DNA from: Kofleriaceae bacterium
Lineage (GTDB): Bacteria > Myxococcota_A > Polyangia > Haliangiales > Haliangiaceae
Direction: 5' to 3'
Assembly: GCA_018057825.1 (NCBI GenBank)
Contig: JAGPCY010000022.1
Location: forward strand, 62,001-126,000
DNA length: 64,000 nucleotides
Positions within the stretch are counted from its first letter, which is position 1. Each line of letters begins with the position of its first letter. Positions 1 through 12,626 of the stretch are shown one piece after another. The notes beneath the pieces were generated by a model. The model was not told the origin of the DNA. It did no database searches and worked only from the letters and a program-made list of their open reading frames with translations. A program made the position numbers and the translations under genes.

Positions 1-2
1 TG

Positions 3-557
3 ACGCCGGAGCACCTGTGCAACCTCGGCCACGGGACGCTGGTGCAGCTCACCGCGGGCGCCGACCCGACGTGGGACGCGATCGCGGGGAAGTACACGAC
101 CCACGGCGCGTTGCGCACGCTCCTGGGCGCGCCCGCCGGCACCAAGTTCGCTTGCTTTCACGACTACCAGAACCCCGAGCGCGCGCTGCTTCGCCACCTG
201 CCCGCCGGCGCGACCTCGATCCGCGACGAGGTCAACTTCCCCGAGGGGCCGCTGGCCGCGGGCAGCCCGCGCCCGGACTCGAGCACCAACGCCTTCTGCC
301 TGAGCTGCCACGTCGACGATGGGCTCGCGCCGCCGTCGCTCAGCCCCGCGGCCCTCGCCCTCGACACCGGTGGCGTCGGTGGGGTCGCGCGCCCGGCGGT
401 CGACGATCCGCGGCGGCAGCCGATGCAGCCGCCGCCGCTCATCCGCGGCAACGTGCCGGCCGACTTCTTCGTGACCGCCGACCCCGACTCGCTCGGCAAC
501 GCCGCGTTCACCGCGCCGGCCGCGGGCACGCCGGTCGATCCCTACGTCATCCCCTGA
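3..557 (+). CDS. C-terminal part of a protein with one heme c motif
   Basis: The reading frame is open at the left edge, so the N-terminus is missing and about 184 residues remain. They include one CXXCH motif (CLSCH, near position 300), which is the usual covalent heme c site, and several other cysteines (LCNLGH near the edge, FACFHDY). That suggests a secreted or periplasmic protein. The C-terminus is rich in Pro, Ala and Asp and has no membrane helix. I do not recognise the family. It is transcribed in the same direction as the next gene, 104 bases on; that spacer holds no other gene. The heme assignment rests on the single motif only. Confidence 0.6.
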   Translation, partial: TPEHLCNLGHGTLVQLTAGADPTWDAIAGKYTTHGALRTLLGAPAGTKFACFHDYQNPERALLRHLPAGATSIRDEVNFPEGPLAAGSPRPDSSTNAFCLSCHVDDGLAPPSLSPAALALDTGGVGGVARPAVDDPRRQPMQPPPLIRGNVPADFFVTADPDSLGNAAFTAPAAGTPVDPYVIP

Positions 558-649
558 GGGAGCTGCGCGCGCTGGTGCGCGATCGGTCGGGCCAGGTGCG
601 GGGGCAGACGAAGTCACGGCGACCGGGGCGATCGGCGGGGGCGGCTCGC

Positions 650-655
650 TAGCAT
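650..655 (+). promoter_or_regulatory. TAGCAT -10-like element, leaderless start
   Basis: TAGCAT fits the TANNNT core and ends 6 nt before the ATG at 662. No Shine-Dalgarno sequence lies between, so the transcript probably begins at or next to the start codon. No convincing -35 element is visible. Confidence 0.45.
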
Positions 656-661
656 CGTCGG

Positions 662-3541
662 ATGTCGCGCCGTCGCTGGATCGCACCGCTCCTGGTCCTG
701 GCCCTGGTGATCGCCGCGCTGGCGTGGTGGCGGGGGGAACGGTCAGGGCCGCGCCGTGCGGGCGCGCCGGTCGATGCGGTCGACGAGCGACTGCCGCCCG
801 GAGGCGATCCGCGCGCGGCGCCGACCGCGGGCCTGGCGGGACAGGTGCGGGATCGCGCGGGCGCTCCGGTGGTCGGCGCGACCGTGTGCGTGACCGCCGA
901 CGGGCCGGGCCTCGACGAGGTGACGCGGCGGGCCGTGCGGTGCGTGGACACGGCGACCGGCGGTCGGTACCAGCTCGATGCGCTGGTGCCGGGGACGTAT
1001 GCCGTGCACGCGTCGGCGCCCGGCCTGGCTCCGGTGCGGTGGCGCGGGCCCGACGGTGAGGTCGCCCTGGCGCTGGCATCGGGCGCGCGGCGCGACGGCG
1101 TCGATCTGATCCTGGCGCGACCGGCGGCGCTGATCTCGGGCCGGGTGCTCGACGTCGGCGGTGGGCCGGTGGTCGGCGCGGCGGTCGCCGCGACCCGCCG
1201 CGACCGCGGGCGGGGCGGCCGCTTCCACCTGCGCACCACCGGTGGGTTCGCGGTCACCGATGGCGATGGGCGCTTCACCCTGGCGGCGGCGCCTGGCGAG
1301 GTCGTGGTCCGGGCCCGCGCCGACGGCTACGCCGACGGCAGCCTCGACACGGTGGCGCCGACGAGCGAGCTGGTGGTGACCTTGACGCCGGCGTCGGCGA
1401 TCGAGGGCCTGGTGGTCGACCGCGAGCAGCGGCCGGTGGTGGGCGCGCTGGTCGACCTGAGCGAGCTCGGCGGCGATGGTCCGCAGGCGCACAGCGACGG
1501 CGCGGGCCGGTTTCGATTGGCGCCGGTCGCGCCCGGGCGCTACCGCCCGCGTGCGGTGAGCGCCGACGGCCTCGGGCTCGCCAGCCACGACGTGGTCCTC
1601 GCCTTCGGTCACACGGTCGACGACGTCCACATCACGCTCGTGCCGACCGGCGCGGTGGTCGGCCAGGTGATGATCGAGGGGGCGACGCCGACGCCATGCC
1701 CGGCGGCCGAGGTCTCGCTCACCGGTCCCCTCGACGCGATCGTCCGCAACGCAGTGGCCGATGGCGAAGGCCGGGTCGAGCTGTTCGGCGTGCCGGCGGG
1801 GGCGTACACGGTCGGCGTCGCTTGCCGCACCGGGCGAGCGATCGAGCAGCCGATCGTGGTGGTGGTCGGTCGCGAGACCGTGACGGCGCGCTGGACGGTC
1901 GCGCCGGGCGCCACGATCCGCGGGCGCGTGACGGCCAGCGATGGCAGCGCGGTGTCCGACGCGACGGTCTCGGTCGAGCCCGGGATGCGGCCGCCGCGCG
2001 TCGTGAACGTCGATCGCGATGGCCGCTACGTCGTGATCGGCCTCGAGCCGGGGTCGATCCAGGTCACCGCGTCCGCGCCCGGGTTCGCCGGCGCGACGCC
2101 GATCGAGGTCGAGCTATCTGAGACCGAGGAGCGCGTCGTCGATCTGACGCTCACCGCCGGTGGCGAGATCCGCGGCACCGTGGTCGACGCCGACGGTCGG
2201 CCGCGCGCCAATCACGTCGTGTACGCCCATCACGACAGCGGCGCGCGCGTCGAGACGCACACCACCCACGATGGCGCGTTCCGCCTGGTCGACGTGGCGG
2301 TGGGGGCGTGGAGCGTGGTCGCCGAGGATGGGATCGACGAGATGTTTGGTGGCACCGGTCCCGGGCCACGGGCCCAGGCGCGCGCGACGGTGGCGGTCGG
2401 CGCGGTCGCGACCGTCGCGCTGGTCGTGGCGGTCGGGAGCGGCCAGATCACGGGGCGGGTGGTCGATGACCAAGGCGCCCCGGTCGGTGACGCCTGGGTC
2501 GCGGCGGCCCCGGGGTCGGGCCTCGACGGTGGGCTCTTCGGGACCGCCGGCAACCGCGCCAAGGCCGGCCTCGGCGGCCGCCCGGTGTTGACCTCGGTCG
2601 ACGGCCGGTTCTCGATCGGCGGCCTGGCGCCCGGGCGCTACGACCTGTTCGTCCAGCGTCCCGGCGGCGGCGCGGCCGAGCTGTCGGGCGTCGAGGTCGG
2701 CGCCGAGCTGGCGATCGTCCTCGAGCTGTCGGGCGCGATCGTCGGCACGGTGACCACCGAGCCGGCCGGGCCGCCGCCGGCCTGGTTCACCGTGACCTAC
2801 GCCGTGGTCGGTGAGGACAGCTGGGACACCGAGACCTTCCTCGCCACCGATGCCTTCCGACTGCCCGATCTGCCGGCGGGTCGGTACCGCCTGAGCGTCG
2901 ACACTCCGTCCCAGGTCGGCACGGCGACCGTCGAGGTCGTCCCCGGCGCGACCGCCACCGTGGCGATCGCCCTGGTGTCGACGCCCGGCGCCAGCGGGCG
3001 CGTGATCGAGCTCGGCACGGGCGCGCCGATCGCTGGCCTGATCGTGATGGCCAGCGCGATCGAGGGGCTGCCCGGCGCCACGGTGTCGAGTGAACCCAGC
3101 GGCGCCGATGGTCGCTTCTTCGTCCCGCGCGTGCCTCGCGGCGTGGTCGAGCTGTTCGTCTACGGCACGGCCGGCGGCCCCTATCGCAACGCCAGCGCGT
3201 TCGTCGACGTGACCGGCGCGGGGGACGTCGCGGTCGGCGACATCGAGGTGCCGCGATCGCGGGTGCCGCGCGGACAGCGCGCCGGTACGGTCGGCGTGAC
3301 CTGGCGGCCGTCCGAGGTCGACGATCCGCGGCAGGCCCGCCTCGAGGCGATCGCGGTCGAGCCCGACTCGCCAGCGGCCGCGGCCGGGCTGCGGGTCGGC
3401 GATCGGCTCGTGGTCATCGACGGTGTCCCGGTCACCGGCCGGATCGCGGTGGCCTGGTCGCTGGTCTTGGTGCCGCCCGGCACGACCGTGCGCGTGACCC
3501 TCGAGCGTGGCGTCGACCTCGCGTTGACCGCGGTCCCGTGA
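662..3541 (+). CDS. Membrane-anchored CarboxypepD_reg-repeat protein with C-terminal PDZ domain
   Basis: A 959-residue protein with a basic N-terminus and one hydrophobic helix (about residues 7-22) that anchors it to the inner membrane. The rest is a string of about eight to nine beta-sandwich units of the carboxypeptidase-regulatory-like type. Each has a G-x-V-x-D-x-x-G-x-P-V-x-G-A-x-V opening, a DGRF or GRY strand and a PG-x-Y closing. The last ~90 residues form a PDZ-like domain (IAVEPDSPAAAAGLRVGDRL). Such proteins are common in myxobacteria and are thought to be structural or to bind peptides at the cell surface; no enzyme site is visible. It overlaps the GTG preceding the next lipoprotein gene, so the two are probably co-transcribed. 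Confidence 0.75.
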   Translation: MSRRRWIAPLLVLALVIAALAWWRGERSGPRRAGAPVDAVDERLPPGGDPRAAPTAGLAGQVRDRAGAPVVGATVCVTADGPGLDEVTRRAVRCVDTATGGRYQLDALVPGTYAVHASAPGLAPVRWRGPDGEVALALASGARRDGVDLILARPAALISGRVLDVGGGPVVGAAVAATRRDRGRGGRFHLRTTGGFAVTDGDGRFTLAAAPGEVVVRARADGYADGSLDTVAPTSELVVTLTPASAIEGLVVDREQRPVVGALVDLSELGGDGPQAHSDGAGRFRLAPVAPGRYRPRAVSADGLGLASHDVVLAFGHTVDDVHITLVPTGAVVGQVMIEGATPTPCPAAEVSLTGPLDAIVRNAVADGEGRVELFGVPAGAYTVGVACRTGRAIEQPIVVVVGRETVTARWTVAPGATIRGRVTASDGSAVSDATVSVEPGMRPPRVVNVDRDGRYVVIGLEPGSIQVTASAPGFAGATPIEVELSETEERVVDLTLTAGGEIRGTVVDADGRPRANHVVYAHHDSGARVETHTTHDGAFRLVDVAVGAWSVVAEDGIDEMFGGTGPGPRAQARATVAVGAVATVALVVAVGSGQITGRVVDDQGAPVGDAWVAAAPGSGLDGGLFGTAGNRAKAGLGGRPVLTSVDGRFSIGGLAPGRYDLFVQRPGGGAAELSGVEVGAELAIVLELSGAIVGTVTTEPAGPPPAWFTVTYAVVGEDSWDTETFLATDAFRLPDLPAGRYRLSVDTPSQVGTATVEVVPGATATVAIALVSTPGASGRVIELGTGAPIAGLIVMASAIEGLPGATVSSEPSGADGRFFVPRVPRGVVELFVYGTAGGPYRNASAFVDVTGAGDVAVGDIEVPRSRVPRGQRAGTVGVTWRPSEVDDPRQARLEAIAVEPDSPAAAAGLRVGDRLVVIDGVPVTGRIAVAWSLVLVPPGTTVRVTLERGVDLALTAVP

Positions 3542-3552
3542 GGACTGCTACG

Positions 3553-4584
3553 ATGACGTTCATGCGGCCGAGCCCGATCGCGATCGTGTTGCTGGCCGCG
3601 ATCGGCTGTGGCCCCGCGGCGAGCGGCGATGACGACGACGGCGGTGACGCCAGCGTCGGGGACGCGCGGCCCGACAGCCCTGGCTCGGGCGGCGACGCCG
3701 ACGTCGAGTGTCCACCGCCACCGGTGGCGGCCGGCCCGGAGGTCGAGCTCGCGCCGCCCTTCGACACGCTGTACACGGTCTACGATCTCGGCCCGGTGCC
3801 GGGGGTGCCGAACCCGCTCGGCGGCGCGGTGGTGAAGGCCGGCGATCCGTCGCGGTTGTGGATCGCCGGCGCCTCCGAGCGTCCCGAGGGCGCGATCTAC
3901 GAGATCGAGGTCGAGCGCGACGCGTGTGGGCACATCATCGGCTGGCGCGGCACCGCGACCCAGGTCGCGGCCACGCCCTACGTCGACGCCAACCTGGTCT
4001 ACCTGCGCAGCGATCTGCTGATCTACACCGAGTGGCCGCGGTTCAACGTGTCGCAGCTCCCGGCCGGGGCCAGCGCGCCGGCCGCGACCACCGACCTGCG
4101 CACGATCGGCTTGCCCGCCACCGGCGATCAGGGGCCCGGTGGGATCGGGTTGGTCCCGCCCGGCCTGGCCGCCGCCGGGCAGCTCCGCCTGGTGACCTGG
4201 CCGGTCGGCGCCTGGGTCCACGCCGCGGCGACGCCGGGGCCGCTGTGGACGTTGACCAGCGTCACCCAGACCCAGACCTTGCCCAACAACCCGGGCGGCT
4301 TCGCCTACGTGCCGGCCGGCTCGCCGGGCTTCGCCACCCAGGCGATCATCGTCGCCGAGTGGCGGCAGTCGGGGACGGCCGACGATCGGGTCGCGGTCTA
4401 CGACGCCGACGCCCAGGGCGATCCGATCGTGTCGACCCGGCGCGAGTTCATGCGCGCGTTCCCGCGGCCGTGGGGCGCGTACTTCGAGCCGGTGACCGGC
4501 GACTACCTGTTCTTGTCGTGGGGCCTCGGCACCGATCGCGTCTACGTCGTCCAGGGCTTCGTGCCGCCGCCGCCGATCCTGTGA
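3553..4584 (+). CDS. Lipoprotein of unknown function
   Basis: A 343-residue exported protein. The N-terminus is a lipoprotein-type signal (hydrophobic stretch ending LLAAIGC), followed by an acidic Asp/Gly-rich linker that often separates a lipid anchor from a folded domain. The body has repeated Trp/Tyr-rich beta-strand segments (SRLWIAGASE, YLFLSWGLG) that suggest a beta-propeller-like fold, but no named domain is recognised. I chose ATG 3553 because GAGG at 3540-3543 sits the right distance upstream; this Shine-Dalgarno overlaps the stop of the previous gene. ATG 3562 is an alternative. The neighbour upstream is a membrane-anchored surface-type protein, so both may act in the envelope. Confidence 0.6.
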   Translation: MTFMRPSPIAIVLLAAIGCGPAASGDDDDGGDASVGDARPDSPGSGGDADVECPPPPVAAGPEVELAPPFDTLYTVYDLGPVPGVPNPLGGAVVKAGDPSRLWIAGASERPEGAIYEIEVERDACGHIIGWRGTATQVAATPYVDANLVYLRSDLLIYTEWPRFNVSQLPAGASAPAATTDLRTIGLPATGDQGPGGIGLVPPGLAAAGQLRLVTWPVGAWVHAAATPGPLWTLTSVTQTQTLPNNPGGFAYVPAGSPGFATQAIIVAEWRQSGTADDRVAVYDADAQGDPIVSTRREFMRAFPRPWGAYFEPVTGDYLFLSWGLGTDRVYVVQGFVPPPPIL

Positions 4585-4613
4585 CCGCGGCGGTGTGGTA
4601 GGCGAGCGTCGCG

Positions 4614-5747
4614 ATGGCCGAGCCGCTCAAGGACTTCTTCTCGCCGGCGCTGGCCGAGCGCCTGGCGCGCTCGCTGCGCCCGCACCACGGTCGCCTGTCG
4701 GTGGCCGCCTTCGTCCAGGACGCCACCGCCGACCTCGACGAGCTGGAGCTGCTCGATCGCGCGCGGCAGTTCGCGCGGGCGATGGCGGCGCACCTGCCGG
4801 CGGCGTATCCCGACGCCCTCGCGGTGATCCTGCGGTCCCTCGGTCCGCCCCACGCCAGCGACGAGCTCGAGGGCGCCGGTATGGCGCCGTTCTTCTACCT
4901 GCCGCACACCCTGTTCGTCGCCGAGCGCGGCCTCGACCACGTCGCGCTGTCGCTCGACGCCCAGCGCGAGTTGACCCGGCGCTTCACCGCCGAGTTCAGC
5001 ATCCGCGCGTTCCTGGTGGCGGCGCCGGCCGAGACCCTGGCGGCGATGCGGCGGTGGGCGACCGATCCCGATCCTCACGTCCGTCGTCTGGTGTCGGAGG
5101 GGACGCGGCTGCGCTTGCCGTGGGGCACGCGGGTGCCGTGGCTCGATCGCGATCCCGGGCCGGCCCTCGAGCTCGTCGAGCTACTGAAGGACGACCCGGC
5201 GCCGGTGGTCCGGCGCAGCGTGGCCAACCACCTGAACGACCTCGGCCGCCTGCACCCGGCGCGGCTGATCGCGATCGCGGGCGCCTGGCTCGACGGCGCC
5301 TCCGACGAGCGGCGGGCCTTGATCGAGCACGCGCTGCGCGGGGCGGTCAAGCGCGGCGAGCCGGCGGCGCTGGCCTTGCTCGGCTACGGTCGCGCGCCGG
5401 CGGTCGAGGTGAGCGCGGCGCGCTGCGAGCCGGCGCGGGTCGCGATCGGCGAGACGGTCGCGATCAGCTTCACGCTGCGCAGCACGGCGCGGCGGGCCCA
5501 GGACCTCCTGGTCGATCTGCGGGTCCACTTCGTCAAGGCCCGCGGCGCGACCTCGCCCAAGGTCTTCAAGCTGACGCGGCTGTCCTTGCCGCCCGGCGGC
5601 GAGGCCGAGCTGAGCAAGCGCGTGTCGCTCGCGGTCCATACCACCCGCACGCCGCAGCCCGGGACGCATCGCGTCGAGCTCTTGATCAACGGCGCGCCGC
5701 GGCCGCTCGCGACCTTCGAGGTGGTCGCGGCCCGATCGCGACGCTGA
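4614..5747 (+). CDS. alkC: AlkC-type DNA alkylation repair glycosylase
   Basis: A 377-residue protein of the HEAT-repeat DNA alkylation repair family (AlkC/AlkD; COG4335 type). Residues about 1-260 are helical HEAT-like repeats, with the signature segment LVSEGTRLRLPWG near residue 160 and VRRSVANHLNDLG near 200. These match the DNA-binding repeats of the family. Residues about 265-377 form an Ig-like beta domain, the arrangement described for AlkC rather than AlkD. Members excise bulky cationic bases such as 3-methyladenine and 3-methylcytosine without flipping the base. It stands alone between a lipoprotein and a lipid-kinase-like gene and has no visible ada/alkA partner. The family call is strong; AlkC over a general AlkD-like label is inferred from the Ig-like tail. 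Confidence 0.8.
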   Translation: MAEPLKDFFSPALAERLARSLRPHHGRLSVAAFVQDATADLDELELLDRARQFARAMAAHLPAAYPDALAVILRSLGPPHASDELEGAGMAPFFYLPHTLFVAERGLDHVALSLDAQRELTRRFTAEFSIRAFLVAAPAETLAAMRRWATDPDPHVRRLVSEGTRLRLPWGTRVPWLDRDPGPALELVELLKDDPAPVVRRSVANHLNDLGRLHPARLIAIAGAWLDGASDERRALIEHALRGAVKRGEPAALALLGYGRAPAVEVSAARCEPARVAIGETVAISFTLRSTARRAQDLLVDLRVHFVKARGATSPKVFKLTRLSLPPGGEAELSKRVSLAVHTTRTPQPGTHRVELLINGAPRPLATFEVVAARSRR

Positions 5748-5792
5748 CCGCGCGGCCTGGCGGCGCCCCCGCCGGCCGGGCATGCTGACGGC

Positions 5793-6767
5793 GTGACGCC
5801 CCGGATCGCTGCGATCGTCAATCGTCGAGCCGGTCGGGTCGGCGCCGCGACCCTCGACGCGCTGGCGCGGGCGGTGCCGACCGGTCCGCTGGTCGCGACG
5901 GCGTCCTTGGCCGAGCTCGAGGTCGCGGCCGGCGCGGTGATCTCGACCGCGCCGACCCTGGTCGTGCTGGTCGGCGGCGACGGTAGCTTCGTGCGCGGCC
6001 TGGCGGCGGTGACCGCGGCGTGCGCGGCGGCCGGGGTCGCGGTGCCGACGATCGGCGTCCTGGCCGCCGGCTCGGGCAACGCCGTGGCGCGAGCCCTGGG
6101 CGGGCGCCCCGGCCTCGAGGCGCTGCCGGCCCGACTCGCGGCGGCGGCGGTGGCGCGGCCGCGGCGACTGCCGCTCCTGGCGGTCGAGGGCGTGCGCGCG
6201 CCGTTCTGCGGCTTCGGCGTCGACGCGACCCTGGTGGCCGACGCCGAGCGGGTCGGGCGCTGGCTGGCGGCGCGCGGCGCTGGCGGGCTGCCGCCGTGGG
6301 CGCGCTACGCCGCGTCGGTGCCGCTGCGATCGCTGCCGGCGGTGCTCGGCGGACGCCGGGCCGAGGTCGCGATCACCAACCTGGGCGCGCCGGCCGAGCG
6401 CTGGGCCGCCGACGGCACGGCTACGCCGGTGATCGGCCCGACCTTGTGGCGCGGCGCCTGCACGCTGGCGGCGTGCGCGACGATCCCGTACTTCGGCTTT
6501 GGCCTGCGCATGTTCGTCCACGCCGAGCGACGCGCGGATCGCTTTCACCTCCGCGCCGGTGACCCGGGGCTGGCCGAGATGATCACCTCCGCGCCGGCGG
6601 CCTTCGCCGGCCGCTACACCAGCCCGCGGGTCCACGACTTCGCGTGCGACGCGGTCCGGCTCGCGGTCGACGAGCCCGCGCCGTTCGAGATCGCCGGCGA
6701 CGTGGTTGGCGTCCGCGCCGCCGTCGAGGTCCACCTCGGCGCGCCGATCGACGCGATCGCGATCTGA
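5793..6767 (+). CDS. Diacylglycerol kinase-like (YegS/DgkB-type) lipid kinase
   Basis: A 324-residue cytosolic protein with the diacylglycerol/sphingosine kinase catalytic fold. The nucleotide-binding glycine motif is seen as VVLVGGDGSF (about residues 53-62), and the second conserved loop as GVLAAGSGNAVARALG (about 86-101). GGDGS replaces the more usual GGDGT, a conservative change. The C-terminal half is beta-rich (FRLRAGD, VEVHLGAP), as in YegS. The family phosphorylates diacylglycerol, ceramide or related lipids; the substrate here cannot be told. The start is GTG 5793, 45 nt after the alkC stop. It converges with ffh across a 22-nt spacer. Confidence 0.75.
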   Translation: MTPRIAAIVNRRAGRVGAATLDALARAVPTGPLVATASLAELEVAAGAVISTAPTLVVLVGGDGSFVRGLAAVTAACAAAGVAVPTIGVLAAGSGNAVARALGGRPGLEALPARLAAAAVARPRRLPLLAVEGVRAPFCGFGVDATLVADAERVGRWLAARGAGGLPPWARYAASVPLRSLPAVLGGRRAEVAITNLGAPAERWAADGTATPVIGPTLWRGACTLAACATIPYFGFGLRMFVHAERRADRFHLRAGDPGLAEMITSAPAAFAGRYTSPRVHDFACDAVRLAVDEPAPFEIAGDVVGVRAAVEVHLGAPIDAIAI

Positions 6768-6789
6768 CGGCGCTCGGGCGCGCGCGCCG

Positions 6790-8475
<1,686 letters not shown>

Positions 8476-8541
8476 GGCCGACGGTCTATACCACGGGTGA
8501 ATGGAACCGCGGCTCGCGCGTCTTGTCGTAAGGTCATGGCG

Positions 8542-9726
8542 ATGCGCTCGGTCTCGGCCCTGGTGACCCTGGCCCTGGTAGTCCTCCTGGCCGCCCCGGG
8601 GGCCGCCGCCGCCGGACCGTCGGTCCGGTGTGAGCCGGCCGAGGACGACGTGATCGACGTCGACGGCCTGGTCGACGACTGGCGCGGCGTGACGCCGGCG
8701 CGGACCGGCACCGAGGCCGAGGCCAGCTTCGACGTGCGCTGCCTGGTCACCGGCGCGGTGGTCTGGTTGGCGGTCGAGGTTCGCGACGACCGGGTCACCC
8801 GGGGCAGCGCCGCCGACGATCGCCTGGACCTGACGGTGGGCGTCGGCAAGCCGCTGCGGCTGGCGCTCTGGCCCGGGGTCGACAAGCACGCGCCGCGCCG
8901 GACCCTGGCCGGCAAGGCGGCGCCGCGCTGGTTGGCCATCGAGGATTCGCTGACCGAGCGCGGCTGGGCGGTCGAGCTGGCGATCCCCCTGGCCAAGCTG
9001 CCCGGCCACGGCTCGGGGATCGCGGCCCTGCCGCTCGCGGTCACGCTCGCCGACGGCGATATCCCGAAGGGCAAGGTCCACGAGCGGACCGTGGCCTGGA
9101 CCGGCGAGCTCGGGTTCGCCGGCAAGGCCGACGCCCTGGCCAGCTTCCTGGCCGCCGCCGGGGTCGGCGCGGGCGACGTCACCCTCGATCAGCAGGCCGA
9201 CGTCGACCCGACCCGGCCCGGGCGCGAGCGGGTGGTGGCGGCCGGCGATCGGCTCGCGCTCTTGACCGATCAGTTCGCGTTCGTCGCGCTGCCGGTCCGC
9301 CGGCCGACCGACGTGATCAAGGTCGAGCTCGTCGACCTGCGCGGCGACGGCTCGCAGGTGATCGCGGCGCGCCTGCGTCAGCGCAGCGGCGATGGCGTCC
9401 GCGATCTGGTCACGCTGTGGACGGCGCAGGGCGGCCAGCTCGCGCCGATCGGCAACTTCGAGATCGGCCGCGAGCGCGATGGCCGGCGCCTGGTCAGCAC
9501 CTGGAAGGTCGTGGCCGGCAAGCCGTGGAGCAAGCGCACCGGCGGCGCCAAGCGGGTGATCGAGATCCGCGCCCAGGCCGCGGTCGGCTGGGACGAGGAC
9601 AGCTACCGCGAGGCCACGGCCTCCGACGCCGAGCCGATCCACGTCCCGTGGGACGACGACCGGGTCGGTGGCCTGCTGTGGCTCAAGCCCGACGGCAACC
9701 TGGACGCCCTGCCGCTCGCGCGCTGA
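8542..9726 (+). CDS. Secreted protein with CBM9/DOMON-like N-terminal domain
   Basis: A 394-residue exported protein with a clear Sec signal peptide (hydrophobic core LVTLALVVLLAAPGAAAA). Residues about 27-185 look like a CBM9-like beta-sandwich: it opens with VDGLVDDW and continues with VVWLAVEVRDDRV and WAVELAIPLAKL, the usual strand pattern. The C-terminal ~200 residues are beta-rich and unrecognised. ATG 8542 is preferred because AAGG (8530-8533) lies 8 nt upstream; ATG 8536 is also in frame. The same bases read TAAGGT, a possible -10. It diverges from ffh and converges with hflX across a strong hairpin. A role in binding sugar or heme is possible but not shown. Confidence 0.65.
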   Translation: MRSVSALVTLALVVLLAAPGAAAAGPSVRCEPAEDDVIDVDGLVDDWRGVTPARTGTEAEASFDVRCLVTGAVVWLAVEVRDDRVTRGSAADDRLDLTVGVGKPLRLALWPGVDKHAPRRTLAGKAAPRWLAIEDSLTERGWAVELAIPLAKLPGHGSGIAALPLAVTLADGDIPKGKVHERTVAWTGELGFAGKADALASFLAAAGVGAGDVTLDQQADVDPTRPGRERVVAAGDRLALLTDQFAFVALPVRRPTDVIKVELVDLRGDGSQVIAARLRQRSGDGVRDLVTLWTAQGGQLAPIGNFEIGRERDGRRLVSTWKVVAGKPWSKRTGGAKRVIEIRAQAAVGWDEDSYREATASDAEPIHVPWDDDRVGGLLWLKPDGNLDALPLAR

Positions 9727-9731
9727 CCCGA

Positions 9732-9757
9732 GGCCCGCGGACGCCGGACCGCGGGCC
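9732..9757. terminator. Bidirectional hairpin between convergent genes
   Basis: Perfect 9-bp stem GGCCCGCGG (9732-9740) with CCGCGGGCC (9749-9757) around an 8-nt loop. It lies between the stop of the CBM9-like gene and the stop of hflX. There is no T tract, so it may act with Rho or simply stabilise 3' ends. Confidence 0.5.
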
Positions 9758-9774
9758 GCCGCGTCGCCGGGGGC

Positions 9775-11433
<1,659 letters not shown>

Positions 11434-11441
11434 GCCGGCCG

Positions 11442-11447
11442 ACTATA
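11442..11447 (-). promoter_or_regulatory. TATAGT -10-like element of hflX
   Basis: On the minus strand TATAGT (5 of 6 to TATAAT) ends 8 nt before the hflX ATG at 11433. That spacing puts transcription initiation at the start codon. It stands out in a region that is otherwise almost all G and C. Confidence 0.5.
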
Positions 11448-11525
11448 CGGCAGGCCTGGGGATTGTCGCGGCGCGTACCGTCGAGGTCGATGGCGTCGAA
11501 CGGGGCGGCGTTCGGCGGCGCGGCG

Positions 11526-11531
11526 TATACT
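11526..11531 (+). promoter_or_regulatory. TATACT -10-like element of the HD-GYP gene
   Basis: TATACT ends 6 nt before GTG 11538, the start that best fits the receiver domain. The predicted first transcribed base is the start codon itself. This is part of why 11538 was chosen over upstream in-frame starts at 11463 and 11490. Confidence 0.5.
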
Positions 11532-11537
11532 CGAGGG

Positions 11538-12626
11538 GTGCCGAGGTTCCGCGCGCTCGTCGTGCATGCCGATCGCGCCGCCGCGGCGGAGCTGACCGAG
11601 CTGCTCGGGCACCTCGACCTCGCGGTCGACACCACCGCGTCGGCCACCGAGGCCACCCGGCGGCTGCGCGCGGCGCCGCCTCACGTCGTGGTCGCCGGCC
11701 ACAACCCGCCCGACCTCGATGGCATCGCCTTCCTCGACGCCACGGTCGCGGTCGCGCCCGACGCCCTGCGGGTGCTCCTGGCCGACGCGCCATCGGTCGG
11801 GCTCGAGCTCGAGCAACGCCCGGCCCACGCGCCGGCGATCGTGCGGTTCGTGGCCCGGGCCGGTCAGCGCACCCATCTGACCGCGCTGATCGGCGAGGCG
11901 GTCAAGCTCCTGGCCCTGGTCGAGGAGCAGCGGGCCCTGGTCCGGCGGCTGGGCGCCGAGCACGAGCGCCTCAAGCGCCGCGGCACGCTCCTCGACGTGG
12001 TGGTCAAGGAGCGGACCAAGGAGCTCGAGGACAGCTACGCCAAGTTGAAGCAGGCCCACCGCCAGGCGCTGTTCGGCCTCGCCGAGGCGATCGAGGCCAA
12101 GGATCCCTACACCAAGGGGCACTGCGGTCGGGTCGCGGCCTACGCCCTCATCCTGGCCAAGGAGGCTGGCTATCCGGCCGATGGCCTCGAGACCCTCGAG
12201 TTCGGGGCGTTCCTGCACGACATCGGCAAGATCGGCATCCGCGACGCGGTCCTGCTCAAGCCCGGGCCCCTCGACGAGGCCGAATGGGCCCACATGCGCG
12301 AGCACCCGGTGAAGGGCTACGAGATCGCGCGGCGGATCGAGATGCTGCATCCGATCATGGCGGCGGTGCGCAACCACCACGAGCGCTGGGACGGCACCGG
12401 CTATCCCGATCGCATGCGCGGCGAGGAGATCCCGCTGGCGGCGCGGCTGGTCGCGATCGCCGACGCCTACGACGCGATGGCGACCGATCGCCCCTACAAG
12501 GCCGGCCTACCGCTGCCCGAGTGCGAGCGCCTGCTGCGCAAGAACGCCGGCACGATGTTCGATCCGGCGCTGATCGAGCTGTTCATCGCGCGCAAGGTCG
12601 GCGCGATCTACGACGACGTCGGCTGA
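11538..12626 (+). CDS. Degenerate receiver plus HD-GYP phosphodiesterase-type protein
   Basis: A 362-residue cytosolic protein. The N-terminal ~115 residues have the receiver fold ([10 protein letters not shown] at beta-1, [15 protein letters not shown] at beta-3). The phosphoacceptor aspartate and one acidic-pocket residue are replaced, so the domain cannot be phosphorylated normally. A coiled linker ([20 protein letters not shown]) leads to an HD-GYP domain with the complete signature: [10 protein letters not shown], the HPVKGYEIA segment and [27 protein letters not shown] proteins with these residues hydrolyse cyclic di-GMP, and some act on cGAMP. Output regulation must come from protein contact rather than phosphorylation. 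It converges with the FrzS/AglZ-like gene. Confidence 0.85.
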   Translation: MPRFRALVVHADRAAAAELTELLGHLDLAVDTTASATEATRRLRAAPPHVVVAGHNPPDLDGIAFLDATVAVAPDALRVLLADAPSVGLELEQRPAHAPAIVRFVARAGQRTHLTALIGEAVKLLALVEEQRALVRRLGAEHERLKRRGTLLDVVVKERTKELEDSYAKLKQAHRQALFGLAEAIEAKDPYTKGHCGRVAAYALILAKEAGYPADGLETLEFGAFLHDIGKIGIRDAVLLKPGPLDEAEWAHMREHPVKGYEIARRIEMLHPIMAAVRNHHERWDGTGYPDRMRGEEIPLAARLVAIADAYDAMATDRPYKAGLPLPECERLLRKNAGTMFDPALIELFIARKVGAIYDDVG

